Numbered from the stretch's first letter, positions 9,901-17,850 are shown. The stretch: 32,837 nucleotides of DNA from Gammaproteobacteria bacterium SG8_30 (GCA_001303245.1 LJNS01000018.1:1-32837), one strand, 5' to 3'. Notes: generated by a model from the letters alone, not told the origin. Translations and numbers: made by a program.

Positions 9901-10086
9901 ATGGCCACGAGCAAGCTGAAAGTGACGCTCAAGGGCAGCCTCGCCGGGCAGCTCAGGAACATCCAGGCCTCCGCGCGGGGCCTCGGCCTCAAGCGCGTGC
10001 GCGATAGCCGCGTCGTCGACGACACGCCGGAGAACCGCGGCATGATCCACACCGCCCGCCACCTGCTCGAGGTCGAGCAGGCCTGA
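9901..10086 (+). CDS. rpmD: 50S ribosomal protein L30
   Basis: L30 is a small 50S protein near the central protuberance side. The 61-residue product (E. coli 59) reads KLKVTLKGSLAGQLRNIQAS and then the family end RVVDDTPENRGMIHTARHLL. The gene starts 3 bases after rpsE stops, so its translation is probably coupled to rpsE; rplO follows after 13 bases. Confidence 0.96.
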   Translation: MATSKLKVTLKGSLAGQLRNIQASARGLGLKRVRDSRVVDDTPENRGMIHTARHLLEVEQA

Positions 10087-10099
10087 GGAGCAGACGACC

Positions 10100-10552
10100 A
10101 TGCGACTGAACGACATCAAGCCCGCTGCGGGCAGCAAGAAGCCGAGGCTCCGCGTCGGCCGCGGGGCCTCCGCAGGCCAGGGCAAGACCTGCGGCCGCGG
10201 CGTCAAGGGCCAGAAGGCCCGCAAGGGCGGCTACCACAAGGTCGGCTTCGAGGGCGGCCAGGTGCCGCTGCAGCGCCGCCTGCCCAAGGTCGGCTTCCGC
10301 TCGGCGATCAAGCGCACGCGCGCCGAGGTGACGCTGACGGATCTCGTCAAGATCAAGGCGGACGTCATCGACCTCGAGGGGCTCAAGGCGGCGAGCGTCG
10401 TGCCGGCGGCCACCGAGAAGGCGCGGATCATCCTCTCCGGCAAGATCGAGCGGGCCGTGACGGTCAAGGGCCCGGCGGTGTTGGTGACCAAGGGTGCGCG
10501 GGCCGCCATCGAGCAGGCCGGCGGCAAGATCGAGGACGGTGGCGCGGCCTGA
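10100..10552 (+). CDS. rplO: 50S ribosomal protein L15
   Basis: L15 is a mid-assembly 50S protein with a long N-terminal extension threaded through 23S rRNA. The 150-residue product (E. coli 144) has the Gly/Arg-rich GRGASAGQGKTCGRGVKGQK segment and FEGGQVPLQRRLPKVGF, followed by the globular domain with the usual Ile/Val-rich repeats. GAGGAG precedes ATG 10100. secY begins 27 bases downstream. Confidence 0.98.
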   Translation: MRLNDIKPAAGSKKPRLRVGRGASAGQGKTCGRGVKGQKARKGGYHKVGFEGGQVPLQRRLPKVGFRSAIKRTRAEVTLTDLVKIKADVIDLEGLKAASVVPAATEKARIILSGKIERAVTVKGPAVLVTKGARAAIEQAGGKIEDGGAA

Positions 10553-10579
10553 CGGCCGCCAGCCTGAACGGAGCGGGAA

Positions 10580-11935
10580 TTGGCCACTTCGGCATCCAAC
10601 CCGGCCCTGGCACTCGGTGACGTCGCGCGCTTCACTGAGCTGCGACACCGGCTGTTCTTCCTGCTCGGTGCACTGATCGTGTACCGGATCGGAACGTTCG
10701 TGCCAGTTCCGGGCATCGACATGGCGGCCATGGCCCGGCTGTTCGACCAGCAGGAAGGCACGATCCTCGGCCTGTTCAACATGTTCTCGGGCGGCGCGCT
10801 GTCGCGCCTGTCGATCTTCGCGATGGGCGTGATGCCCTACATCTCGGCGTCGATCATCATCCAGATGATGGCGGTCGTCGTGCCGTCGATGGCCGCGATC
10901 AAGAAGGAAGGGGAGTCCGGGCGGCGGAAGCTCACCCAGTGGACCCGCTACTTCACGTTCGTGCTGGCCATGTTCCAGGGCCTCGGCGCCGCGACTGCGT
11001 TTCAGAACCAGGGGGTGGCGATCAACCCGGGTTGGCAGTTCGTGATGGTGGCCACCGTGACGCTGGCCTCCGGGACGATGTTCCTGATGTGGCTCGGCGA
11101 GCAGATCACCGAGCGCGGCATCGGCAACGGCATTTCCATGATCATCCTCGCCGGCATCATCGCGGGCCTGCCCGCCGCGATCGGCGGGACGCTCGAGCAG
11201 GTCCGTTCGGGCGAGATGAATCCGGCCTTCGCGATCCTCCTGGTGCTGCTGGTGGTCGCCGTCACCGCGTTCTGCGTGTTCGTCGAGCGCGCCCAGCGAC
11301 GTATCCCGGTCAATTACGCCAAGCGCCAGGTGGGACGCCGCATGTACGCAGGCCAGACCAGCCACCTGCCGTTCAAGATGAACATGTCGGGCGTGATCCC
11401 CCCGATCTTCGCCTCCTCGCTGCTGCTGTTCCCGGCGACGCTCACGAGCTTCTTCGCCTCGGGTGCCACCGGCGAGGGGGGCTGGCAGGCGATGCTGCAG
11501 AACATCTCTGCGGCCCTCGGCTACGGCCAGCCGCTGCACATCTTGCTGTACGCGGGCCTGATCATCTTCTTCTGCTTCTTCTACACGGCGCTCGTGTTCA
11601 ACTCGCGCGAGACGGCCGAGAACCTGAAGAAGGGGGGAGCGTTCATCCCGGGCATACGGCCCGGGCAGCAAACCGCCGAGTACATCGACAAGGTGCTGAC
11701 CCGGCTGACCGTCTGGGGCGCCCTGTACGTCACCGCGGTGTGCCTCATGCCGGAGCTGCTCACCGCGTATGCGCGGGTGCCGTTCTATTTCGGCGGCACC
11801 TCGCTGCTGATCCTCGTCGTGGTCGCGATGGATTTCATGGCGCAGCTGCAGGCGCACCTGATGTCGCACCAGTACGAGGGCCTGATGAAGAAGGCCAACC
11901 TGCGCGGCTACGGCCGTTCGGGAGCCCCTCGCTGA
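10580..11935 (+). CDS. secY: Sec translocon channel subunit SecY
   Basis: SecY forms the protein-conducting channel of the inner membrane with SecE and SecG and works with SecA or docked ribosomes. The 451-residue protein (E. coli 443) has about ten hydrophobic helices. Recognisable blocks are [13 protein letters not shown] before the plug region, [16 protein letters not shown], and the cytoplasmic loop [17 protein letters not shown], part of the SecA/ribosome docking surface. The start codon is TTG 10580, with GGAG at 10570-10573 6 bases upstream; no ATG or GTG fits between rplO and the first helix. It is co-directional with the ribosomal genes, as in most bacteria. Confidence 0.97.
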   Translation: MATSASNPALALGDVARFTELRHRLFFLLGALIVYRIGTFVPVPGIDMAAMARLFDQQEGTILGLFNMFSGGALSRLSIFAMGVMPYISASIIIQMMAVVVPSMAAIKKEGESGRRKLTQWTRYFTFVLAMFQGLGAATAFQNQGVAINPGWQFVMVATVTLASGTMFLMWLGEQITERGIGNGISMIILAGIIAGLPAAIGGTLEQVRSGEMNPAFAILLVLLVVAVTAFCVFVERAQRRIPVNYAKRQVGRRMYAGQTSHLPFKMNMSGVIPPIFASSLLLFPATLTSFFASGATGEGGWQAMLQNISAALGYGQPLHILLYAGLIIFFCFFYTALVFNSRETAENLKKGGAFIPGIRPGQQTAEYIDKVLTRLTVWGALYVTAVCLMPELLTAYARVPFYFGGTSLLILVVVAMDFMAQLQAHLMSHQYEGLMKKANLRGYGRSGAPR

Positions 11936-11954
11936 CGGGGCGTCCGGCGCCCCG
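11936..11954 (+). promoter_or_regulatory. Hairpin between secY and rpmJ
   Basis: CGGGGCG at 11936-11942 pairs perfectly with CGCCCCG at 11948-11954 around a 5-base loop, starting right after the secY stop. No T-run follows. It may protect the secY mRNA 3' end or reduce read-through into rpmJ and the alpha genes. Confidence 0.45.
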
Positions 11955-11966
11955 GGGAGTGGAGAA

Positions 11967-12083
11967 ATGAAAGTTCGTCCATCGGTCAAGAAGATCTGCA
12001 AGAACTGCAAGATCGTGCGCCGCAAGCGCGTCGTGCGGGTGATCTGCTCGTCGGATGCCCGCCACAAGCAGCGTCAGGGCTGA
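11967..12083 (+). CDS. rpmJ: 50S ribosomal protein L36 (zinc-binding form)
   Basis: L36 is the smallest 50S protein and organises 23S rRNA near the factor-binding region. The 38-residue product begins [15 protein letters not shown]. The zinc ligands Cys11, Cys14, Cys27 and His33 are all present, so this is the C+ form that depends on zinc. GGAG at 11961-11964 lies 2 bases before ATG 11967, and an earlier GGGGAG at 11954-11959 gives better spacing. It closes the spc block. Confidence 0.95.
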   Translation: MKVRPSVKKICKNCKIVRRKRVVRVICSSDARHKQRQG

Positions 12084-12088
12084 CGGCG

Positions 12089-12117
12089 TTGAGGCAGGTC
12101 CGTTTTTCACGTATACT
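12089..12117 (+). promoter_or_regulatory. Promoter of the alpha block (rpsM-rplQ)
   Basis: TTGAGG at 12089-12094 (4 of 6) and TATACT at 12112-12117 (5 of 6) are separated by 17 bases, the ideal sigma-70 spacing. Transcription would start near 12124, leaving only about 27 untranslated bases before rpsM ATG 12151. E. coli also has an alpha operon promoter after rpmJ, but with a much longer leader. Confidence 0.7.
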
Positions 12118-12150
12118 GCTGCGTTTTCCGCGGCTCAGGGGTCGGTACAC

Positions 12151-12531
12151 ATGGCTCGCATAGCCGGCATCAACATCCCGGTCAACAAGCACGTCGTCAT
12201 CGGGCTGACGCACATCTACGGCATCGGCCGCCCGGCGGCGAAGGCCGTCTGCGAGGCCGCCGGCGTCGAGCCTTCGACCAAGGTCCGCGACCTGACCGAG
12301 GCCGAGGTCAACGCGCTGCGCAGCGCGCTGACCCGACTGACGGTCGAGGGCGACCTGCGGCGCGAGAACGCCATGGCGATCAAGCGCCTGATGGACCTCG
12401 GCTGCTACCGCGGCATGCGTCACCGGCGCGGGCTGCCGGTGCGCGGGCAGCGCACCCGCACCAACGCGCGCACCCGGAAGGGCCCGCGCAGGGCTGCCGT
12501 CAAGACACACGCGCAGCCGGGCAAGCGCTGA
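12151..12531 (+). CDS. rpsM: 30S ribosomal protein S13
   Basis: S13 is in the 30S head, touches P-site tRNA and forms intersubunit bridges with L5. The 126-residue product (E. coli 118) starts [17 protein letters not shown], has the helix-two-turn-helix region ending [13 protein letters not shown], and the conserved [19 protein letters not shown]. The extra length is a basic C-terminal tail. AGGGG at 12137-12141 is 9 bases before ATG 12151. It is the first gene of the alpha block. Confidence 0.98.
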   Translation: MARIAGINIPVNKHVVIGLTHIYGIGRPAAKAVCEAAGVEPSTKVRDLTEAEVNALRSALTRLTVEGDLRRENAMAIKRLMDLGCYRGMRHRRGLPVRGQRTRTNARTRKGPRRAAVKTHAQPGKR

Positions 12532-12584
12532 GGCCGCCGCGGGCGCCGGAACACAACCAGGTTTTTCTCGGGTAACGCACAGCA

Positions 12585-12989
12585 ATGGCTGACAAGCAGT
12601 CAGGATCGGCGGCCGCCAAGGCCCGCAAGAAGGCGAAGCGCCAGGTGTCGGATGGCATCGCGCACATTCACGCCTCGTTCAACAACACGATCGTGACGAT
12701 CACCGATCGGCAGGGCAACACGCTGTCCTGGGCGACCTCCGGCGGCTCCGGCTTCCGTGGCTCGCGCAAGAGCACGCCCTTCGCGGCGCAGGTCGCGGCC
12801 GAGAAGGCCGGCACGGCAGCGCAGGACTACGGCCTGAAGACGGTCGAGGTCCGGGTGCGCGGACCGGGCCCCGGCAGGGAGTCCGCGGTGCGCGCGCTCA
12901 ATGCCTGCGGCCTCAAGGTCACCAGCATCGGCGACGTGACTCCGATCCCCCACAACGGTTGCCGTCCGCCCAAGAAGCGGCGCGTCTGA
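12585..12989 (+). CDS. rpsK: 30S ribosomal protein S11
   Basis: S11 is on the 30S platform close to the mRNA exit and E-site. The 134-residue product (E. coli 129) has a basic N-terminus, [38 protein letters not shown] and the C-terminal [18 protein letters not shown], which contains the Asn-Gly where E. coli S11 forms isoaspartate. The 53-base gap after rpsM carries no clear Shine-Dalgarno close to ATG 12585; GGGTAA at 12569-12574 is the nearest. Confidence 0.98.
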   Translation: MADKQSGSAAAKARKKAKRQVSDGIAHIHASFNNTIVTITDRQGNTLSWATSGGSGFRGSRKSTPFAAQVAAEKAGTAAQDYGLKTVEVRVRGPGPGRESAVRALNACGLKVTSIGDVTPIPHNGCRPPKKRRV

Positions 12990-13001
12990 GGTCCGACTGT
13001 C

Positions 13002-13625
13002 ATGGCGAGGTATCTCGGTCCCAAGTGCAAGCTCTCGCGCCGCGAGGGCACAGACCTGTTCCTGAAGAGCGCCGTCAAGCCGCTCGAGAGCAAGTGCAAG
13101 CTCGAGGTGCCCCCGGGCGGCATCAAGGGCGACCGCCGCACGCGCCTCTCGGACTACGGCCTGCAGCTGCGCGAGAAGCAGAAGCTGCGCCGCATGTACG
13201 GCGTGCTCGAGCGGCAGTTCCGCAACTACTACGCCAAGGCGGCCGGCCGCCCCGGCTCGACCGGTGAGAACCTGCTGCGCTACCTGGAGGCGAGGCTCGA
13301 CAACGTCGTCTACCGCATGGGTTTCGCATCCACCCGGGCCGAGGCCCGGCAGCTCGTCAGCCACAAGGCGATCACGGTCAACGGCGACGGGGTGAACGTG
13401 CCCTCCTACCAGGTCAAGCCCGGCGACGTCGTGTCGGTCCGGGAGAAGGCCCGCAACCAGGCCCGCATCGCCGCCGCACTCGGCATCGCGACGCAGGTCG
13501 GGCTGCCGGACTGGGTCGAGGTGGACGAGCAGAAGCTGTCCGGCACCTTGAAGACCCTGCCGGACAGGGACCAGATCCTGCCGGACATCAACGAGAACCT
13601 CGTTGTCGAGCTCTATTCGAAGTAA
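13002..13625 (+). CDS. rpsD: 30S ribosomal protein S4
   Basis: S4 nucleates 30S body assembly and, in E. coli, represses the alpha operon. The 207-residue product (E. coli 206) begins [19 protein letters not shown], keeps [19 protein letters not shown], and has an S4 RNA-binding domain at about residues 96-160 ([31 protein letters not shown]). Cysteines at 9 and 32 do not make a full zinc site. rpoA follows after 12 bases. Confidence 0.98.
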   Translation: MARYLGPKCKLSRREGTDLFLKSAVKPLESKCKLEVPPGGIKGDRRTRLSDYGLQLREKQKLRRMYGVLERQFRNYYAKAAGRPGSTGENLLRYLEARLDNVVYRMGFASTRAEARQLVSHKAITVNGDGVNVPSYQVKPGDVVSVREKARNQARIAAALGIATQVGLPDWVEVDEQKLSGTLKTLPDRDQILPDINENLVVELYSK

Positions 13626-13637
13626 CAGGTGACGGTC

Positions 13638-14642
13638 ATGCAGCCATCTGCCACGGAGTTCCTGAAGCCCAAGTCCGTCAAGGTCGCGACCATGGCGCCG
13701 CGCCACGCGCGCATCGTGATCGAGCCCTTCGAGCGCGGCTTCGGCCACACGCTGGGCAACGCGCTGCGGCGCGTGCTCCTTTCGTCGATGCCGGGCTGTG
13801 CGGTCACGGAGGTCGAGATCGACGGGGTGCTGCACGAGTACACCAGCATCGAAGGCGTCCAGGAGGACGTCGTCGACATCCTGCTGAATCTCAAGAGCAT
13901 CGCCATCCGCATGCATGCGCGCAACGAGACGGAGCTGCGCCTGCACAAGAAGGGTCCGGGCCCGGTCACCGCGGGCGACATCCAGGCCGACCACGACATC
14001 GAGATCCTCAACCCGGACCTCGTGATCGCCACGCTCAACAAGGCCATCGACCTCAACATGACACTCAAGGTCGAGCGCGGACGCGGCTACCGTCCGGCGG
14101 CGCAGCGCGTGGAGTTCGAGGAGCAGACCCGCCCGATCGGCCGGCTGCTGCTCGACGCGTCCTTCTCCCCCGTGCGCCGGGTGACCTACGGCGTCGAGGC
14201 CGCCCGCGTGGAGCAGCGTACGGACCTCGACAAGCTGATCATCGACATCGAGACCAACGGCACCATCGATCCGGAGGAGGCCATCCGGCGCGCCGGCGCG
14301 ATCCTGAAGGACCAGCTGACGGTGTTCGTCGAGCTGGAGGGCCAGGGCGAGGTGACGGCGCAGCCCTCCGGGCCGCTTCCGGACCCGATCCTGATGCGCC
14401 CGGTGGACGAGCTCGAGCTCACGGTTCGCAGCGCCAACTGCCTCAAGGCGGAGAACATCCACTACATCGGCGACCTCGTGCAGCGCACGGAGGTCGAGCT
14501 GCTGCGCACCCCGAACCTCGGCAAGAAGTCCCTGACCGAGATCAAGGAGGTGCTGGAGAGCCACGGGCTGACGCTCGGCATGCGCATCGACGGATGGCCG
14601 CCGGCCAGCCTGCGTCGCGACGACGAGCTCAAGTCGGCCTGA
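13638..14642 (+). CDS. rpoA: RNA polymerase alpha subunit
   Basis: The alpha dimer nucleates RNA polymerase assembly and its C-terminal domain binds UP elements and activators. The 334-residue protein (E. coli 329) has the N-terminal dimerisation domain (residues 1 to about 235, with [20 protein letters not shown]) and the C-terminal domain from about 248. The DNA-contacting residues equivalent to E. coli Arg265, Asn268, Cys269, Lys271, Gly296, Lys298 and Ser299 are present as Arg264, Asn267, Cys268, Lys270, Gly295, Lys297 and Ser298. ATG 13638 is chosen over GTG 13629 because [12 protein letters not shown] matches E. coli MQGSVTEFLKPR and AGGTGA at 13627-13632 serves it. Confidence 0.98.
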   Translation: MQPSATEFLKPKSVKVATMAPRHARIVIEPFERGFGHTLGNALRRVLLSSMPGCAVTEVEIDGVLHEYTSIEGVQEDVVDILLNLKSIAIRMHARNETELRLHKKGPGPVTAGDIQADHDIEILNPDLVIATLNKAIDLNMTLKVERGRGYRPAAQRVEFEEQTRPIGRLLLDASFSPVRRVTYGVEAARVEQRTDLDKLIIDIETNGTIDPEEAIRRAGAILKDQLTVFVELEGQGEVTAQPSGPLPDPILMRPVDELELTVRSANCLKAENIHYIGDLVQRTEVELLRTPNLGKKSLTEIKEVLESHGLTLGMRIDGWPPASLRRDDELKSA

Positions 14643-14668
14643 GCCGACGAGTCGAGGAACGAAGCAAG

Positions 14669-15163
14669 ATGCGCCACCATCTTTCCGGTCGCCAGCTCTC
14701 GAGGAACAGTGCGCACCGCAAGGCGCTGCTGCGCAACATGGCGGCGGCGCTGCTGCGCCACGAGACCATACGCACGACGCTGCCGAAGGCCAAGGAGCTG
14801 CGCCGCGTCGTGGAGCCGCTGATCACGCTCGGGAAGAACGACAATCTCGCGGGGCGCCGGCGCGCCTTCGCCCAGCTGCGGGACGCGGAGGTCGTGACCA
14901 AGCTGTTCGAGGACATCGGCCCGCGGTTCAAGGCCCGGGGCGGCGGCTACACGCGGATCCTGAAGATGGAGCCGCGTCCAGGTGATGCCGCGCCGATGGC
15001 CCTCATGCAGCTCGTGGAGGAGAAGGCCGAGGCTGCCGCTCCCGCCCCGGAGCCGAAGAAGAAGGCGGCCAAGAAGCGCGCGCCCAAGAAGCAGGCCGCG
15101 ACGACCGGCGAGGAGGGCGCCAAGAAAGCGCCGCGCCGCCGCAAGAAGGCAGCGGCAGGCTGA
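14669..15163 (+). CDS. rplQ: 50S ribosomal protein L17 with long basic tail
   Basis: L17 is on the solvent side of the 50S near the tunnel exit. The core, [20 protein letters not shown] to [18 protein letters not shown], fits the family. The product is 164 residues against 127 in E. coli; from about residue 119 there is an Ala/Lys/Pro-rich tail ([26 protein letters not shown]). Such low-complexity tails are common in high-GC genomes and probably bind RNA without specificity. The gene lies 26 bases after rpoA and is followed by a strong terminator. Confidence 0.97.
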   Translation: MRHHLSGRQLSRNSAHRKALLRNMAAALLRHETIRTTLPKAKELRRVVEPLITLGKNDNLAGRRRAFAQLRDAEVVTKLFEDIGPRFKARGGGYTRILKMEPRPGDAAPMALMQLVEEKAEAAAPAPEPKKKAAKKRAPKKQAATTGEEGAKKAPRRRKKAAAG

Positions 15164-15234
15164 TCGCGCGGGCAGGACGAGATTCCACGCCTCGAAGGCC
15201 GTCTAGCTGCGGCCTCCTTGGTCGCCAGTGGAGG

Positions 15235-15263
15235 AGCCGGGGTCGAGCCCCGGCTTTCTTTTT
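15235..15263 (+). terminator. Intrinsic terminator of the alpha block
   Basis: AGCCGGGG at 15235-15242 pairs perfectly with CCCCGGCT at 15248-15255 around a 5-base loop, followed by TTCTTTTT at 15256-15263. This is a textbook Rho-independent terminator, 72 bases after the rplQ stop. It ends the long ribosomal transcript. Confidence 0.92.
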
Positions 15264-15264
15264 C

Positions 15265-15345
15265 GTGAGCCGTGACTCGTCAGAGTCTGGCGCCCACTTG
15301 AAGAGCCTGGCACCGCATCCTGTGCTGTCACGACTCACGACTCAC
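15265..15345 (+). repeat. Imperfect inverted repeat in the rplQ-mscL gap
   Basis: The 16 bases at 15265-15280 (GTGAGCCGTGACTCGT) and 15330-15345 (ACGACTCACGACTCAC) are reverse complements at 14 of 16 positions, 49 bases apart. The second arm itself contains ACGACTC twice in tandem. Between the arms, AGTCTGGCGCC at 15284-15294 and AGCCTGGCACC at 15304-15314 form a 9/11 direct repeat. It lies in a gene-free stretch directly after the terminator. It looks like an extragenic repeat element rather than coding sequence. Confidence 0.5.
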
Positions 15346-15383
15346 CGCCCCCCAGCTTCTCCCTTCCTGATCCCGGCAGGGGC

Positions 15384-15392
15384 TGCTATAAC
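15384..15392 (+). promoter_or_regulatory. Extended -10 promoter of mscL
   Basis: TGCTATAAC at 15384-15392 is an extended -10 element (TG, one base, then TATAAC with 5 of 6 matches). The -35 region at 15364-15369 is poor, which is tolerated when TG is present. Transcription would start near 15399, about 57 bases before mscL. A small hairpin (CCTCGC 15402-15407 with GCGAGG 15413-15418) sits at the start of this leader. Confidence 0.55.
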
Positions 15393-15455
15393 GACCTGCC
15401 ACCTCGCATGCGGCGAGGCAATGGCCCGATCAGCGGAAGAAGGAAGGGGGACCCC

Positions 15456-15854
15456 ATGAGCCTGGCTTCGGAGTTCAAGGAATTCGCCATGCGCGGAAAC
15501 GTCATCGACCTCGCGGTCGGTGTCGTGATCGGCGGAGCGTTCGGCAAGATCGTCTCGTCCCTGGTGGACTCGATCGTCATGCCGATCATCGGCGCGCTGA
15601 CGAGCGGCGTCGACCTGTCGGAGCTGGCCGTGAACATCGGTACCGACGAAGCGCCGGTGCTGATCAAGTACGGCGCCTTCATCCAGGCGTCGGTCGACTT
15701 CCTGATCATCGCCCTCGTGATCTTCATGACCCTCAAGGGCATCAACAAGCTCAAGCGTCCGCCCGAACCCGCCGCGCCGGCCGAGCCGCCGCCGCCGCCC
15801 AGGGAGCAGGTCCTGCTCGAGGAAATCCGGGACTTGCTGAAGCGCCAGGCCTGA
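15456..15854 (+). CDS. mscL: Large-conductance mechanosensitive channel MscL
   Basis: MscL is a homopentameric inner-membrane channel that opens under high membrane tension and releases solutes on hypo-osmotic shock. The 132-residue protein (E. coli 136) has the amphipathic N-terminal helix ([15 protein letters not shown]), TM1 at about 15-45 with [21 protein letters not shown], a periplasmic loop, TM2 at about 73-98, a Pro-rich linker, and a C-terminal helical bundle segment ([12 protein letters not shown]). ATG 15456 follows a GGAAGGGGG site. It is a single-gene unit, convergent with pepQ. Confidence 0.97.
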   Translation: MSLASEFKEFAMRGNVIDLAVGVVIGGAFGKIVSSLVDSIVMPIIGALTSGVDLSELAVNIGTDEAPVLIKYGAFIQASVDFLIIALVIFMTLKGINKLKRPPEPAAPAEPPPPPREQVLLEEIRDLLKRQA

Positions 15855-15865
15855 GCCGGACGGCA

Positions 15866-15900
15866 GGCGTCGCGCTGCGGGGTGGCCCCGCCGCGACGCC
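15866..15900. terminator. Long GC hairpin between convergent mscL and pepQ
   Basis: GGCGTCGCG at 15866-15874 pairs with CGCGACGCC at 15892-15900. After a 2-base bulge, GCGGGG at 15877-15882 pairs with CCCCGC at 15886-15891, for 15 pairs in total and a 3-base loop. It is in the 53-base gap between two convergent stop codons, so it probably ends both transcripts. Neither side has a strong T-run, so termination may be weak or need other factors. Confidence 0.6.
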
Positions 15901-15907
15901 GCCCCCT

Positions 15908-17242
15908 TCAGGACGGCGCGACATCCGCGGCGTGCCGGGCAAAGGCCTGGCGCGTCAGGTTGAGCGAGCCTGACGGCGTGGCGACCACGTTGTCCTCGAT
16001 GCGGATGCCCCCGCAGGGACGCAGCGCGTCCACCGAGGCCCATTGGATCAGCATCCGTCGTTCGTCGGCCGCCGCTGCGGCGAGCAGCGTCTCGATGAAG
16101 TACACGCCGGGCTCGACGGTCACGGCGCAGCCCTCGGGAAGCTCGCGCGTCAGCCGCAGCCATGGGTGCCCCTCGGGCCGCGATCTCTCGCCTCCCTCCG
16201 GGCCTGCCATCAGCCCGCCGACGTCGTGTACCTGCAGTCCCAGCAGGTGACCGACGCCGTGCGGGAAGAACGTCCGGGTGAGGCCGCGCTCGACTGCTTC
16301 CTCCGCGGCCGTCCGGATCACACCGGCCTCGGCCAGCAGGTGGCCGATTCGGCGATGCGCCTCGAGGTGCACCTCGCGATAGTCGACGCCCGGACGGATC
16401 ATGCCCACGAGGTCCCGTTGCACGTCGTCGAGGCCCGCGACGAGGTCGGCGAACAGGCCGGCTCCGGCGGAATGTGTGCGGGTGATGTCGCTGGCGTATC
16501 CCGCGCAGGGAGCGCCCGCGTCGATCAGGAACGACCTCCGTGTCATCGGTGCCTGGCGCTCAAGACGCTGGTAGTGCAGGACGGCTGCGTGCTCGTTGAA
16601 CGCGATGATGTTGTTGTACGGAAGTTCCTCCTCGCGCAGCGATGCCGCACGGCAGTACTCGAGGTGGACCTCGTACTCGCTGGCGCCGCCACGGTACGCA
16701 CGCTCTGCCGCAAGATGGGCCGCGGCCCCGCGCAGGCTGGCCCGACGCAGGCATTCGATCTCGTAGGGTGTCTTGGCCGCGCGCTCCCATTCGAGCGGGC
16801 GGAGCAGGGCCGGCGGATTCCAGGTCCCCAGGCCGTCCCATGCGGGATCGGGCGCGCCCAGCAGGGCCCATCTTCCCGTTCGGGGCGCGTGCAGCGGGAC
16901 TTCGTCTGCGCGATGCACGATCACGACGTCGAAAGACCGCACCCAGTCTCCGCCGGGAAGCGCCGGGGGCTGGTGCCAGAAATCCGTCTCCTGAAGGAAG
17001 ATCAGGCGGGGAGGGCGGCCCGGTCGGAAGCACACGGCGCAACCCGGCTCCGGTTCCGGCACCCAGAGCTTGAACCACGGGTGCGCCTTGAACGGGTAGG
17101 GCAGGTCGTCTCCGAACTGCATCGGTGGCGACCCCGCGAGCACGAGTACGCCATCGAATCGGGCGCGTTCGAGCGCCGCCGCCGTGCGTCGCGACACTTC
17201 GTCCAGGTGTTCTGCAAACCTTGCTACGGGCGCCGGGTCCAC
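15908..17242 (-). CDS. pepQ: Xaa-Pro dipeptidase (prolidase PepQ)
   Basis: PepQ is a cytoplasmic metallopeptidase that splits dipeptides with C-terminal proline; E. coli PepQ also hydrolyses some organophosphate esters. The 444-residue protein (E. coli 443) has the creatinase-like N-domain with DDLPYPFKAHPWFKLWVP and the M24 pita-bread domain. The five metal ligands are visible: Asp241, Asp252, His332, Glu377 and Glu416. I chose GTG at 17242-17240 because AGGGGA lies 6 bases upstream and the product starts at the same place as E. coli PepQ. A GTG at 17272 would add ten residues without a binding site. It is transcribed alone, divergent from the lipoprotein gene. Confidence 0.95.
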   Translation of the reverse strand: MDPAPVARFAEHLDEVSRRTAAALERARFDGVLVLAGSPPMQFGDDLPYPFKAHPWFKLWVPEPEPGCAVCFRPGRPPRLIFLQETDFWHQPPALPGGDWVRSFDVVIVHRADEVPLHAPRTGRWALLGAPDPAWDGLGTWNPPALLRPLEWERAAKTPYEIECLRRASLRGAAAHLAAERAYRGGASEYEVHLEYCRAASLREEELPYNNIIAFNEHAAVLHYQRLERQAPMTRRSFLIDAGAPCAGYASDITRTHSAGAGLFADLVAGLDDVQRDLVGMIRPGVDYREVHLEAHRRIGHLLAEAGVIRTAAEEAVERGLTRTFFPHGVGHLLGLQVHDVGGLMAGPEGGERSRPEGHPWLRLTRELPEGCAVTVEPGVYFIETLLAAAAADERRMLIQWASVDALRPCGGIRIEDNVVATPSGSLNLTRQAFARHAADVAPS

Positions 17243-17296
17243 TTGTGTTCCCCTGTCTCGGGAAAGACACACAGATTACTTGGTAAAGCTCGAGGT

Positions 17297-17312
17297 GTCG
17301 CAGTATTGCGAC
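17297..17312. promoter_or_regulatory. Palindrome between divergent pepQ and lipoprotein genes
   Basis: GTCGCA at 17297-17302 and TGCGAC at 17307-17312 are perfect reverse complements with 4 bases between. The site is 55 bases upstream of the pepQ start and just upstream of the lipoprotein promoter at 17324-17352. The position suits an operator for a dimeric regulator, or a small hairpin; there is no evidence of what binds it. Confidence 0.35.
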
Positions 17313-17323
17313 GCCTGGTTTCC

Positions 17324-17352
17324 TTCAATCAGCTGCGCAAAAGGCCTATAAT
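17324..17352 (+). promoter_or_regulatory. Promoter of the alanine-rich lipoprotein gene
   Basis: A perfect TATAAT lies at 17347-17352, with TTCAAT at 17324-17329 (3 of 6) at 17-base spacing. Transcription would start near 17359, giving a leader of about 92 bases before ATG 17451. The leader contains no other convincing structure that I can see. Confidence 0.65.
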
Positions 17353-17450
17353 CGCGGGCCCGGCGAACGATGGTGCGCTGCTCTGACGTGCCACGGTCAC
17401 CGCGTTTCCAGACTCCCACTCTCAACTTTCGACCAAACTCTGGGGTAACG

Positions 17451-17762
17451 ATGATGAATGCGAAGATCTTGGGCGCCCTTGCCGTGGCGCTGGTGATGGC
17501 CGCCTGTGGTGGCAAGAAGGAAGAAGCTGTCGCGAAGGCCGAGCAGGCTGCGGCGGAGGCCAAGCAGGCCGCCGGTGAGGCCGCGCAGGCCGCTGGCGAG
17601 GCCGTCACGGCCGCGGGCGACGCCGCTGGCGAGGCGGTCGAGGAAGCCGCCTCCGATGCCGCCGGCGCAGTGAGCGAGGCCGCTGAGGACGCCGCGAGCG
17701 CGGTGGGAGAGGCTGCCGACAAGGCCGCCGAAGAGGTCAAGGAAGCGACCTCGAAGGAGTAA
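17451..17762 (+). CDS. Small alanine-rich acidic lipoprotein
   Basis: The 103-residue product begins MMNAKILGALAVALVMAACGGKK, a short lipoprotein signal with the likely lipidated Cys19 (MAAC). The mature 85 residues use only A, E, K, G, V, Q, D, S and T apart from the Cys, with repeats of the type EAAQAAGEA spaced about every seven residues. This predicts a long amphipathic helix, as in Lpp-like or LEA-like proteins, probably in the periplasm on the outer membrane. Start 17451 or 17454 is possible; GGGG at 17442-17445 serves both. It has its own promoter and a strong terminator. I do not recognise a named family, and a specific function cannot be given. Confidence 0.8.
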   Translation: MMNAKILGALAVALVMAACGGKKEEAVAKAEQAAAEAKQAAGEAAQAAGEAVTAAGDAAGEAVEEAASDAAGAVSEAAEDAASAVGEAADKAAEEVKEATSKE

Positions 17763-17779
17763 TCCTTCACAGGCTGACG

Positions 17780-17830
17780 AGCCGGGCGGCTGGCGCGGGG
17801 GAACCTGCGGCACCGTCCGGCTTTTTGTTT
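17780..17830 (+). terminator. Intrinsic terminator after the lipoprotein gene
   Basis: The outer stem pairs 17780-17789 with 17813-17822 (AGCCGGGCGG with CCGTCCGGCT, one G-U). The inner stem pairs CGCGGG 17794-17799 with CCTGCG 17804-17809 around a GGAA loop. The run TTTTTGTTT follows at 17822-17830. It separates the lipoprotein transcript from the acetyltransferase gene, which starts 20 bases later. Confidence 0.9.
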
Positions 17831-17850
17831 CAAGGAGCGCCAGGCCGGAC

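Noticed and set aside
16043-17386. A 447-codon plus-strand frame opposite pepQ
   Set aside because: PepQ on the minus strand has all five metal ligands and a family-typical length; the plus-strand frame has none.
17370-17450. N-terminal extension of the lipoprotein from GTG 17370
   Set aside because: The signal peptide with its lipobox begins at 17451, and GGGG at 17442-17445 serves that start. The extension would bury the signal peptide.
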